Shown here piece by piece: positions 27,749-35,838 of a stretch of 64,000 bases of DNA (the first letter of the stretch is position 1; each line of letters opens with the position of its first letter). The notes under the pieces were generated by a model. It worked only from the letters and a program-made list of their open reading frames with translations, was not told the origin of the DNA and searched no databases. A program made the position numbers and the translations under genes. The stretch is from Schaedlerella glycyrrhizinilytica_A. Its GTDB lineage: Bacteria; Bacillota; Clostridia; Lachnospirales; Lachnospiraceae. The stretch is from NCBI RefSeq assembly GCF_042852765.1, contig NZ_AP031414.1. One strand, given 5' to 3'.

Positions 27749-28738
27749 ATGTCTGTGGATATCGGAATAGATTTGGGAACGGCGAGCGTTCTCGTGTATG
27801 TGAAAGGAAAAGGTGTTGTCCTGAAAGAACCATCGGTTGTTGCCTTTGACCGTGATACGAATGTGATCAAAGCGATCGGAGAAGAGGCGAGACTGATGCT
27901 CGGGAGAACCCCGGGAAATATCGTGGCGGTGCGTCCGCTCCGGCAGGGCGTGATCTCGGATTACACGGTTACGGAAAAGATGATCAAGTATTTTGTACAG
28001 AAAGCGATGGGGCGTCGGATGTTTAAAAAGCCGAGGATTAGCATCTGCGTGCCGAGCGGTGTGACAGAAGTAGAAAAGAAAGCCGTGGAGGAAGCTACGT
28101 TCGCCGCGGGAGCCAGAGAAGTACATTTGATCGAGGAACCGGTGGCAGCTGCAATCGGCGCCGGGATCGATATTGCAAAACCATGCGGGAACATGATCGT
28201 CGACGTAGGAGGCGGAACGTCGGATATTGCGGTGATCTCGCTTGGCGGAGCGGTCGTGAACACTTCGATCAAAGTGGCAGGGGATGATTTTGACGAAGCG
28301 ATCGTGCGCTATATGCGGAAAAAGCATAATCTGCTGATCGGAGAGCGCACGGCGGAAGATATTAAGATCAAGATCGGAACCACTTACCCGCTTGTGGAAG
28401 AAGAGACGATGGAAGTGCGCGGCAGAAATCTCGTGACAGGACTGCCGAAGACGGTTACCGTCACTTCGTCAGAGACGGAAGAAGCGCTCCGTGAGACGAC
28501 CAGTCAGATCGTGGAAGCGGTGATCGGGGTTCTGGAACAGACGCCGCCGGAGTTGTCGGCGGACATTCTGGATCGGGGGATCGTTTTGACCGGAGGCGGC
28601 GCGATGCTCAGAGGTTTGGAAGAACTGATCGAAGAACGGACCGGGATCAATACAATGACTGCGGAGGAACCGATGAAAGTTGTGGCGATCGGTACCGGAC
28701 AGTTTGTTGAGTTTATGAGTGGTAAAAGAGACTATTGA
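27749..28738 (+). CDS. mreB: Rod-shape determining protein MreB/Mbl
   Basis: Bacterial actin that forms membrane-bound filaments guiding the cell-wall elongation machinery. 329 residues. Actin-fold nucleotide motifs are present: phosphate 1 DLGTASV (residues about 8-14), phosphate 2 DVGGGTSDIAV and the adenosine motif LTGGGAMLRG. No mreC or mreD follows, so this may be a second, stand-alone homologue (Mbl or MreBH type) rather than the mreBCD copy. A clean terminator comes directly after the stop, before recD2. GGGAGAG precedes the start. Confidence 0.93.
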   Translation: MSVDIGIDLGTASVLVYVKGKGVVLKEPSVVAFDRDTNVIKAIGEEARLMLGRTPGNIVAVRPLRQGVISDYTVTEKMIKYFVQKAMGRRMFKKPRISICVPSGVTEVEKKAVEEATFAAGAREVHLIEEPVAAAIGAGIDIAKPCGNMIVDVGGGTSDIAVISLGGAVVNTSIKVAGDDFDEAIVRYMRKKHNLLIGERTAEDIKIKIGTTYPLVEEETMEVRGRNLVTGLPKTVTVTSSETEEALRETTSQIVEAVIGVLEQTPPELSADILDRGIVLTGGGAMLRGLEELIEERTGINTMTAEEPMKVVAIGTGQFVEFMSGKRDY

Positions 28739-28754
28739 TAAATATGGGGATAAG

Positions 28755-28784
28755 CAGGTCACCGGCGAAGTGACCTGTTTTTCT
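28755..28784 (+). terminator. Terminator after mreB
   Basis: CAGGTCAC, seven-base loop, GTGACCTG, TTTTTCTT. It ends only 12 bases before the recD2 start codon and overlaps nothing else, so recD2 must be read by leak-through or from a promoter inside mreB. Confidence 0.85.
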
Positions 28785-28796
28785 TAAGGAGGAAAC

Positions 28797-31007
28797 ATGG
28801 AGACGATAACCGGATATGTAGACCATATTGTGTATCGAAACGGTGAGAATGGATATACGGTGTTCAGTCTGGAAAATGAAAACGGAGAAGTGACCTGTGT
28901 GGGAAACTTCAATTACATTAATGAGGGCGAGCTGCTGGAACTGGAGGGGGAGTATGTGAATCACAACATTTACGGAACCCAGCTTCGTGTGAGCAGTCAC
29001 CGGGTAAAAGAACCGGAAGATCTGGTGTCCATCGAACGGTATCTCGGCTCCGGAGCAGTCAAGGGAGTAGGCGCCGCGCTGGCGGCACGGATCGTCCGGC
29101 GGTTTAAGGAAGATACCTTTCGCATTATAGAGGAGGAACCGGAGCGGCTTGCGGAGATCAAAGGAATCAGCGAGAGAAAAGCCCGGGAGATCGCGATACA
29201 GGTGGAAGAGAAAAAAGAGATGCGAAAGGCAATGCTTTTTTTGCAGAAATATGGCATTTCCACGACGTTAGGTGTAAAAATCTACGAATATTACGGTGCG
29301 AAACTTTATCAGGTGTTGGAAGAAAATCCTTATCAGCTGGCGGATAATATTGACGGAGTCGGATTTAAGACGGCGGATGAGATCGCTGCACGGATCGGGA
29401 TTCACGCGGATTCCGATTTCCGGATCCGGAGCGGTCTTTTCTATGTGCTCCAGCAGGCTGTCGGAGAGGGACACATTTATCTGCCGCAGGATGTACTTGC
29501 GCGAAGAGCGATGCAGATTCTGGGAGTGGAGATCTCAGAGGTAGAGAAATATGTGATGGATCTTTGCATTGACCGAAAGACGGTAATGAAAGAAGAAAAC
29601 GGAGAGATCCGTATTTATCCGGCACATTATTATTATCTGGAACTGAATACGGCGAAAATGCTGCATGATCTTGATATCGACTGCGAGATGCCGGAAGATA
29701 TGATCGAAAAACGATTGAAAAAAGTAGAAGAGAAAGAGAAGATCACGTTGGACGCACTTCAGCATCAGGCGGTGATCGAGGCGATCAAACATGGCCTCCT
29801 CGTGCTTACCGGAGGACCGGGAACCGGAAAGACGACCACGATCAACACGATGATCCAGTTTTTTGAGAGTGAGGGGATGGATATTTTGCTGGCAGCTCCT
29901 ACCGGTCGTGCGGCAAAACGCATGACGGAGGCGACAGGATACGAGGCGCAGACGATCCACCGGTTGTTGGAAGTGAGCGGCAATCCGGAGGAAGAGGGAA
30001 ATGTCAACGGATTTCTGCGCAACCGGGAGAATCCGCTGGAAACGGATGTGATCATCATCGATGAAATGTCTATGGTAGATCTTCCACTGATGCATGCGCT
30101 TCTTTCTGCGGTCGTTGCCGGAACAAGACTGATCCTTGTTGGAGACGTCAATCAGCTGCCGTCTGTGGGGGCCGGAAGTGTGCTTAAAGATATCATTGCC
30201 TCCGGGCGTTTTCCGGTTGTGACATTGACCCGGATCTTCCGACAGGCGGGAGAGAGCGATATTGTAGTTAATGCGCATAAGATCAATGCCGGAGAGCCGG
30301 TCGTGCCGGACAATAAAAGTCGGGACTTCTTTTTCCTGCGGAGACAGGATGCGGATACCGTGATCCGTGTGATACTTACGCTGATCCAGAAAAAGCTGCC
30401 GAAATATGTCAATGCGCCGCAGAATGAAATCCAGGTCATGACGCCGACAAGAAAAGGACTTCTCGGTGTGGAACGTCTGAATCTGATCCTGCAGAAGTAT
30501 TTGAATCCTGCAGAACCGGGAAAAGAAGAGACGGAGATCGGCGGTAGGGTTTTCCGGGTGGGCGATAAGGTGATGCAGATCAAGAACAATTATCAGCTGG
30601 AGTGGGAAGTGAAGACAAAATATGGTTTAGTTGTCGATCAGGGACAGGGTATATTTAACGGAGATATGGGAATCGTAACAGAGATCAATACATATGACGA
30701 GACGCTGGAAGTCGAATACGATGAACACCGGAAAGTAAAGTATCCGTTCGAGATGGCAGAGGAGCTGGAGCTGGCCTATGCGATCACAGTACATAAGTCA
30801 CAGGGGAGTGAATACCCGGCAGTGATCATCCCACTTTTGCAGGGTCCCAGACTTTTGTATAATCGGAATCTGTTGTATACCGCAGTGACGAGGGCGAAAA
30901 AATGTCTGACGATCGTAGGCAGTGAGCAGGTATTTCAGGAGATGATCCGGAATAAAAGTGAACAAAATCGTTACACCAGTCTTGCGGAGCGGATCTGTGA
31001 ATTCTAA
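28797..31007 (+). CDS. recD2: RecD2-like ATP-dependent DNA helicase
   Basis: Superfamily 1B 5'-3' helicase of the RecD2/YrrC type, found in bacteria without RecBCD and linked to repair and replication restart. 736 residues: N-terminal OB-like region (GYVDHIVYRNGENGYTVF..), helix-hairpin-helix segments near 75-190, Walker A GGPGTGKTTT near 339-348, Walker B IIIDEMSMVD, and the C-terminal HKSQGSEYP and YTAVTRAKK motifs. AAGGAGGAAAC is an ideal ribosome site. comF starts six bases after its stop. Confidence 0.93.
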   Translation: METITGYVDHIVYRNGENGYTVFSLENENGEVTCVGNFNYINEGELLELEGEYVNHNIYGTQLRVSSHRVKEPEDLVSIERYLGSGAVKGVGAALAARIVRRFKEDTFRIIEEEPERLAEIKGISERKAREIAIQVEEKKEMRKAMLFLQKYGISTTLGVKIYEYYGAKLYQVLEENPYQLADNIDGVGFKTADEIAARIGIHADSDFRIRSGLFYVLQQAVGEGHIYLPQDVLARRAMQILGVEISEVEKYVMDLCIDRKTVMKEENGEIRIYPAHYYYLELNTAKMLHDLDIDCEMPEDMIEKRLKKVEEKEKITLDALQHQAVIEAIKHGLLVLTGGPGTGKTTTINTMIQFFESEGMDILLAAPTGRAAKRMTEATGYEAQTIHRLLEVSGNPEEEGNVNGFLRNRENPLETDVIIIDEMSMVDLPLMHALLSAVVAGTRLILVGDVNQLPSVGAGSVLKDIIASGRFPVVTLTRIFRQAGESDIVVNAHKINAGEPVVPDNKSRDFFFLRRQDADTVIRVILTLIQKKLPKYVNAPQNEIQVMTPTRKGLLGVERLNLILQKYLNPAEPGKEETEIGGRVFRVGDKVMQIKNNYQLEWEVKTKYGLVVDQGQGIFNGDMGIVTEINTYDETLEVEYDEHRKVKYPFEMAEELELAYAITVHKSQGSEYPAVIIPLLQGPRLLYNRNLLYTAVTRAKKCLTIVGSEQVFQEMIRNKSEQNRYTSLAERICEF

Positions 31008-31012
31008 AAACT

Positions 31013-31759
31013 GTGCAGGAAAAAGAAGCGGGAGGAAGAAAAACGAAGAAAATATTAGATCTTTTGTATCCGCCGGTCTGCCCGTTTTGCGGGAAGATTC
31101 TTAACGGTGCGGAAAAATCGGGAGAACGCGGGATCTGTTTTTCATGCAGTGGGAAATTACCGTATGTGGAGGAGCCTTGTTGCATGAAATGTGGAAAACC
31201 GCTGCGGGAAGAAGAACGGGAATATTGTGCCGACTGTGCAAGGCATGAACTTGCATTTGATCAGGGGCGGAGTTTATATCTGCACACTGCACTTGTACAG
31301 AGGGCGATTTATCAGTTTAAATTTCATAATAAAAGATATTATGCAGAGATTTTTGCTCGGGAGATGGCAAGTCGGTATGGAAAGTGGATCCGACGGTGGG
31401 AAATTGAGGAGATCGTTCCGGTACCGCTGCATCCGTCAAGAAAGCGCACGCGCGGATTTAATCAGGCGGAACTGTTGGCAAAAGCGTTGGGAGAACTTTC
31501 GGGAATCCCGGTGGAGCCGAAAGCGGTACGACGGATCCGGAAGACAAAATATCAGAAACAACTGGACGATGCAGGACGGAGACAGAACTTAAAAGGCGCG
31601 TTTTCCGTTGTTCCCGGATGGAAACCAAAGCGGTGTATTCTCGTTGTGGATGATATTTATACGACAGGCAATACGATCCACAGAACAGCGGAAGCACTGA
31701 AAAAAGCAGGGGTGCAAAAAGTGTATTTTTTGACTATAAGCATTGGACAAGGGCTTTGA
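31013..31759 (+). CDS. comF: ComF-family phosphoribosyltransferase-like protein
   Basis: 248 residues. An N-terminal zinc ribbon (CPFCG near 24-28, then CFSC, CCMKCG and CADC pairs) is followed by a type I phosphoribosyltransferase fold with the PRPP-loop-like ILVVDDIYTTGNT near 207-219. ComF is needed for DNA uptake in competence and may act with helicases and PriA; the place just after recD2 suits a DNA-processing role. Start is uncertain: GTG at 31013 has no ribosome site but lies five bases after the recD2 stop, so reinitiation is possible, whereas a good GGAGGAAG at 31031 is followed only by ACG and ATA codons. Confidence 0.85.
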   Translation: MQEKEAGGRKTKKILDLLYPPVCPFCGKILNGAEKSGERGICFSCSGKLPYVEEPCCMKCGKPLREEEREYCADCARHELAFDQGRSLYLHTALVQRAIYQFKFHNKRYYAEIFAREMASRYGKWIRRWEIEEIVPVPLHPSRKRTRGFNQAELLAKALGELSGIPVEPKAVRRIRKTKYQKQLDDAGRRQNLKGAFSVVPGWKPKRCILVVDDIYTTGNTIHRTAEALKKAGVQKVYFLTISIGQGL

Positions 31760-31773
31760 GTATATGCTATACT
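31744..31773 (+). promoter_or_regulatory. Promoter of the 31818-cdaA region
   Basis: TGGACA, 18 bases, TATACT with the TGN extension (TGCTATACT). It overlaps the last codons of comF. Confidence 0.6.
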
Positions 31774-31817
31774 AAACAGGATGGGGTACTGTGGAAAAGA
31801 ATAAGCGGAGGCTGAAA

Positions 31818-32213
31818 ATGTTAGATAAAAAAAGAATCAGACTGATGGCGAAGATGTCCGCGTATGAGAAAAAACATGCAAAGGAAGATCTGAGGATCAG
31901 TTCTTATTATAAGAAAGATTATGCAAGTCTGAACACATTGATCACCGTCCTGTGGATCACAGTCGGGTATGCGATCCTGGCAGGACTCTATGCACTTTGC
32001 AATTTGAATACACTATTGGAGAATCTGACGATCACGAAACTGCTTTTGATGATCGCGATCGCGGTTGGGATTTATCTGATCCTTGTGATCATATACTGTG
32101 TGTTTGCCGGAAATTTTTATAAAGGAAAATATAACAAAGCAAAACAACGCATGAAAAAGTATTACAGAGATCTGGCACGGCTTGGAAAGATGGAAATGAA
32201 GGAGAAAAAATAA
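31818..32213 (+). CDS. Two-pass membrane protein of unknown function
   Basis: 131 residues, not recognised. A very basic N-terminal stretch with a short coiled-coil look (KKRIRLMAKMSAYEKKHAKED), two hydrophobic helices (about 38-60 and 75-100) and a basic C-terminal tail, so both ends are probably cytoplasmic. CGGAGG is six bases before the ATG at 31818; a GTG at 31791 would add nine residues. It is followed three bases later by another membrane protein and then cdaA, so a role around c-di-AMP signalling or membrane homeostasis is a positional guess only. Confidence 0.7.
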   Translation: MLDKKRIRLMAKMSAYEKKHAKEDLRISSYYKKDYASLNTLITVLWITVGYAILAGLYALCNLNTLLENLTITKLLLMIAIAVGIYLILVIIYCVFAGNFYKGKYNKAKQRMKKYYRDLARLGKMEMKEKK

Positions 32214-32216
32214 GAT

Positions 32217-33314
32217 ATGAGTACATTGCTTGTCATGAAAGAACAGTTACAGGTATTATATGCAAAATATTCAACATATATCACGATAGGGATGCGGCTG
32301 ATTTTGGGACTTCTCGTATTTGGATTGATCAATTCCAATATTGGTTTCATGAAAGCGGCATCATCCGGACTCTGTACGGTTGGGCTTGCAGCAGTTTGTG
32401 CTTTTCTGCCGACGATCGTTATGGTTTTGGCGGCAACTGCATTGATCCTGCTTCACCTGTATTCTCTGTCTATGGTGATCGCGATCGTTGCGGTGATGTA
32501 CTTTTTCGTGATGTATATTTTTTATTTCCGTTTTACATCAAGGCTTGCCTGGCTGGCGCTTTTGACAGCGGTGGGATTTGCGCTGAAAGTTCCGTTTGCC
32601 GTGGTCGTGGGGATCGGACTTCTCGGAACACCGGTCTGCCTGATCCCGGCTGTGTGCGGTGCTTTTACATACTATATGGTTCATTTTGTGAAGATGTCAT
32701 CGAGTACGTTCAAAGATGGAAGTGCGAACAGTATGGTGGAAGGTCTGATGAGTTTTACAAAGCAGACGCTTGCCAATAAAGAAATGTGGGTTATGATCGC
32801 AGCGGTGATCTTCTGTGTGCTTGTTGTGTACAGTGTGCGCACCCGGGCATTGGATCATGCATGGAAGATTGCGTCGGTTGCGGGAACCGCAGCTGCAGTT
32901 GTCGTTTGCGTTGCGGGAAATGTGGTGTTGAACACCCATATTTCTTATGTGGTACTTTTGGTCGGCGGAACGGCTGCGATTGCAGTCGGTCTGATTCTGG
33001 AAGTCTTGTTTTTGGCAGTTGATTATTCCAGAACAGAGCATCTGGAATTTGAAGACGACGAATACCATTATTATGTAAAAGCGGTGCCGAAAGTTGCAGT
33101 CAGCGTACCGGAAAAGAGTGTGAAACATATCAATGAAAGACAGGATACCGGAAAGATCGATGTAGCGCAGGTGAAAAAGCAGAGTGCAGTACAGAACCGC
33201 TCGAATGGAAAAGTGGGAAGACGGGAGCAGGAAGCAAAGAGTGCAGATGAAATTCTGTTGACGAGAAGCCTGAATAAAGAACTCGGTCTGGATGATCCGG
33301 GAGAGGAAAATTAA
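32217..33314 (+). CDS. Polytopic membrane protein of unknown function upstream of cdaA
   Basis: 365 residues, not recognised. About eight to nine hydrophobic helices fill residues 20-270, including an F/Y-rich VAVMYFFVMYIFYFRF segment. From about 275 on it is soluble and charged: an acidic patch LEFEDDEYHYYVK, then a Lys/Gln-rich disordered region to the end (DEILLTRSLNKELGLDDPG), expected in the cytoplasm. It begins three bases after its neighbour and ends 30 bases before cdaA, with AAGGAGGTGA between, so an operon is likely. A transporter or scaffold partner for CdaA is possible; no motif proves it. Confidence 0.7.
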   Translation: MSTLLVMKEQLQVLYAKYSTYITIGMRLILGLLVFGLINSNIGFMKAASSGLCTVGLAAVCAFLPTIVMVLAATALILLHLYSLSMVIAIVAVMYFFVMYIFYFRFTSRLAWLALLTAVGFALKVPFAVVVGIGLLGTPVCLIPAVCGAFTYYMVHFVKMSSSTFKDGSANSMVEGLMSFTKQTLANKEMWVMIAAVIFCVLVVYSVRTRALDHAWKIASVAGTAAAVVVCVAGNVVLNTHISYVVLLVGGTAAIAVGLILEVLFLAVDYSRTEHLEFEDDEYHYYVKAVPKVAVSVPEKSVKHINERQDTGKIDVAQVKKQSAVQNRSNGKVGRREQEAKSADEILLTRSLNKELGLDDPGEEN

Positions 33315-33344
33315 GCAGGATATACGGGAAAAGGAGGTGAAGAG

Positions 33345-34220
33345 ATGCAGCAGTGGATCACAAATGTCCTGACAAAGTATATGGGAGACTGGTATTTCCC
33401 ACAAGTTGGAGTTACAGATATTCTGGAAATCCTGATCATTTCTGTGATCGTATATCAGATCATGAAATGGATCATGAATACAAAAGCATGGATGCTTCTT
33501 CGCGGAATATTGATGCTTGGTCTGTTCATTCTCTTCGCGGCATTTTTTCAGATGAATACGATTTTGTATCTGGCAGGGAAGTCGATCAATGTGCTGGCGA
33601 TCGCGGCGGTGGTCGTATTTCAGCCGGAACTGCGCCGAGCGCTTGAGAAACTGGGAGAAAAAAATATACTGAGCAATATCTCCCTGTTTGATAAGAACCG
33701 GGAAAATCAGAGATTTACCGATGAGACGCTGGAGGGCATTGTCAGCGCCTGTTTCAGTATGGGAAGTGTAAAGACGGGGGCGCTTGTTGTCGTGGAACAG
33801 GCAATTCATTTGACCGAGTATGAGATGACCGGGATCGAACTGGATTGTAAAGTGTCTGAGCAGGTTTTGATCAATATTTTTGAGCATAATACACCGTTGC
33901 ATGACGGAGCGGTGATCGTGCGCGGAAACCGGATCACTTCAGCAACCTGTTATCTGCCGCTTTCCGATAATATGCAGATCAGTAAAGATCTGGGGACAAG
34001 ACATCGCGCGGCTTTGGGAATGAGTGAAGTCAGCGATGCGCTTGTGATCGCAGTATCGGAAGAGACCGGACAGGTTTCCATTGCTATGGGAGGTCAGTTG
34101 GTTCGCGGCGTGACCCCGGACTATCTTGCAACGCGGCTGAATCAGATTCAGTACCGCAATTCGGAACCGAAAAAGTTTGCAAAATGGAAAGGATGGCGTA
34201 GTAAGAATGAAAGAGCATAA
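33345..34220 (+). CDS. cdaA: Diadenylate cyclase CdaA
   Basis: Makes c-di-AMP from two ATP; membrane-bound. 291 residues: three N-terminal transmembrane helices (about 20-85), a coiled-coil linker, and a DAC domain carrying DGA (D187-A189) and RHR (R219-R221), both needed for catalysis. AAGGAGGTGA lies six bases before the ATG. The downstream cdaR overlaps by 14 bases, the usual partner arrangement. Unlike in many Firmicutes, glmM does not follow cdaR; an HPr gene does. Confidence 0.96.
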   Translation: MQQWITNVLTKYMGDWYFPQVGVTDILEILIISVIVYQIMKWIMNTKAWMLLRGILMLGLFILFAAFFQMNTILYLAGKSINVLAIAAVVVFQPELRRALEKLGEKNILSNISLFDKNRENQRFTDETLEGIVSACFSMGSVKTGALVVVEQAIHLTEYEMTGIELDCKVSEQVLINIFEHNTPLHDGAVIVRGNRITSATCYLPLSDNMQISKDLGTRHRAALGMSEVSDALVIAVSEETGQVSIAMGGQLVRGVTPDYLATRLNQIQYRNSEPKKFAKWKGWRSKNERA

Positions 34221-35496
34221 ATTTACACAGCATATCGGGCTGAAGATCATTGCGCTTTTGTTTTCATTCTTATTGTGGCTGTTCGTTGTCAATATAGACA
34301 ATCCAAAGATGAGTAAAGTCTTTGATGACGTGCAGGTTACGATGGAAAATGACGAGATCGTTCTGAATAACGGTTCCACTTATGAGATCGTGAATGCGCC
34401 GGAATCTATCCGGGTAACAGTTCACGCACGGCGTTCTATATTGGAAAACATCAAAAATTCAGATATTACCGCAAAGGCCGATTTCCGGGAGATGGACAGC
34501 AGTACCGGATTGATCCCGATCAAAGCAACGATCGCAGGATATGATGAAAATGATACAAACGTTGTTACGGAAGTGTCACCTCATAATCTGCAGGTACAGA
34601 TTGAGGCGGTTGTATCCAACGATTTCCCAATCTTGGTTGTGACAGAGGGAACGCCGAGGGACGGATATGTTGTAGGTGAGACGACAGTTAATCCGGCAAA
34701 GATCACGATCGGCGGATCGGAACAGATCGTTGATGATATCGAACGTGTCGTTGCAAAGATTGATGTGACCGGTTTATCGGAAGACACTGATGTGGCGGCG
34801 ACGCTTCACTATTATGACGGCAATGGAAATACGATGAATGTGGCACAACTGACAAACAACTTGGGAGATAAAGGTGTGACAGTCAGCGTACAGATGTTAA
34901 GGACAAAAAAGGTGGCACTGAAATTTAATGTTTCCGGCACACCGGCATCCGGATATACGTACACCGGATGGAGCAGTGAACCGGAGAGCGTCGTTGTATG
35001 CGGTACAAAAGAAGCATTGAGTGAAGTGGATGAAATTGAAGTCAATGCTTCTGAGATCGATATCAGCGGCGCCAGCTCCAGAGTGGAACAGACGGTAGAT
35101 ATCTCGCCGTATCTGCCGGATGGGATCAAGCTTGTCGACGAGACAACGAATAAAGTAGCGGTTACCGCAATGGTGGAGCAGGAGGGCGGAAGAACGATCA
35201 CGCTACCGGTCGGTGCGATCCGGGTAACGAATCTTGCGGAGAATTTGAAAGTGAGTGTGGAATCCGATGCGGATCTGGAAGTACAGTTTACAGGAAAAGA
35301 AGAACTGCTGAAAAAATTGGATATCCAGAACGCGGCGTCTATTAATTTGAAGGATTATACCGAACCGGGAGTTTATGAAATTCCGGTTAATATTGAAGTG
35401 GATTCCGGGGTTACGGTGATGAACAGTCTGACAGTTACGGTGACTTTGACAGAAAAGAAAGATGAAGCAGAAAAGGCAGCAGAGTCAGGACACTGA
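34207..35496 (+). CDS. cdaR: YbbR-domain regulator CdaR
   Basis: Membrane-anchored extracellular regulator of CdaA. 429 residues: one N-terminal transmembrane helix (about 11-30, IIALLFSFLLWLFVV) followed by four YbbR-like beta repeats outside the membrane (segments opening with PESIRVTVHA, DFPILVVTEG, VALKFNVSG and GAIRVTNL). The ATG at 34207 overlaps the end of cdaA; an upstream start at 34177 would place ten extra residues before the helix and lacks a site. The C-terminus is acidic. Translation coupling with cdaA is likely. Confidence 0.93.
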   Translation: MKEHKFTQHIGLKIIALLFSFLLWLFVVNIDNPKMSKVFDDVQVTMENDEIVLNNGSTYEIVNAPESIRVTVHARRSILENIKNSDITAKADFREMDSSTGLIPIKATIAGYDENDTNVVTEVSPHNLQVQIEAVVSNDFPILVVTEGTPRDGYVVGETTVNPAKITIGGSEQIVDDIERVVAKIDVTGLSEDTDVAATLHYYDGNGNTMNVAQLTNNLGDKGVTVSVQMLRTKKVALKFNVSGTPASGYTYTGWSSEPESVVVCGTKEALSEVDEIEVNASEIDISGASSRVEQTVDISPYLPDGIKLVDETTNKVAVTAMVEQEGGRTITLPVGAIRVTNLAENLKVSVESDADLEVQFTGKEELLKKLDIQNAASINLKDYTEPGVYEIPVNIEVDSGVTVMNSLTVTVTLTEKKDEAEKAAESGH

Positions 35497-35538
35497 AAGA
35501 AAAATACCGGAATAAAAACAGACAGGAGGTAGTTCTAC

Positions 35539-35814
35539 ATGCTGAGCGAAAAAGTCATAATTAAAAATCCGACGGGGCTACATTTACGGCCGGCAGGACT
35601 TTTTTGCAAAACTGCAATGCAGTTTGAATGTAAGATTTTAATTGAGAAAAAAAGCAGAACAAAAGAAGTGAGTGCCAATGCAAAAAGTGTATTGAGCGTA
35701 CTTGGAGCATGTATCAAAAACGGAGACGAGGTTACGATCATCTGTGACGGGGAAGATGAAGAAGCGGCGCTTCATGTGATGGTCCAGATCGTAGAAGACG
35801 GGCTTGGAGAATAA
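35539..35814 (+). CDS. HPr-family phosphocarrier protein
   Basis: 91 residues with the HPr fold. The phosphorylatable His15 sits in GLHLRPA with Arg17 in place, and Ser50 in NAKSVLSVL corresponds to the HPr-kinase site Ser46, shifted by a four-residue insertion between strands 2 and 3. Both residues are present, so it could work in sugar transport and in carbon catabolite signalling (HPr or Crh). AGGAGGT precedes the ATG. No EI or sugar permease is nearby; instead it sits 24 bases before a DltA-like gene, which is unusual. It may be the cell's general HPr in an odd place, or a dedicated regulator of wall modification. Confidence 0.9.
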   Translation: MLSEKVIIKNPTGLHLRPAGLFCKTAMQFECKILIEKKSRTKEVSANAKSVLSVLGACIKNGDEVTIICDGEDEEAALHVMVQIVEDGLGE

Positions 35815-35838
35815 AAAGGCACAAGGGGAGGACATAAG

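Noticed and set aside
32697..33902. Long open frame on the minus strand (about 400 codons)
   Set aside because: It lies opposite cdaA and its upstream membrane gene, has no ribosome site, and its translation is rich in His, Cys and Ile without any family signature; it is the shadow of codon bias on the plus strand.
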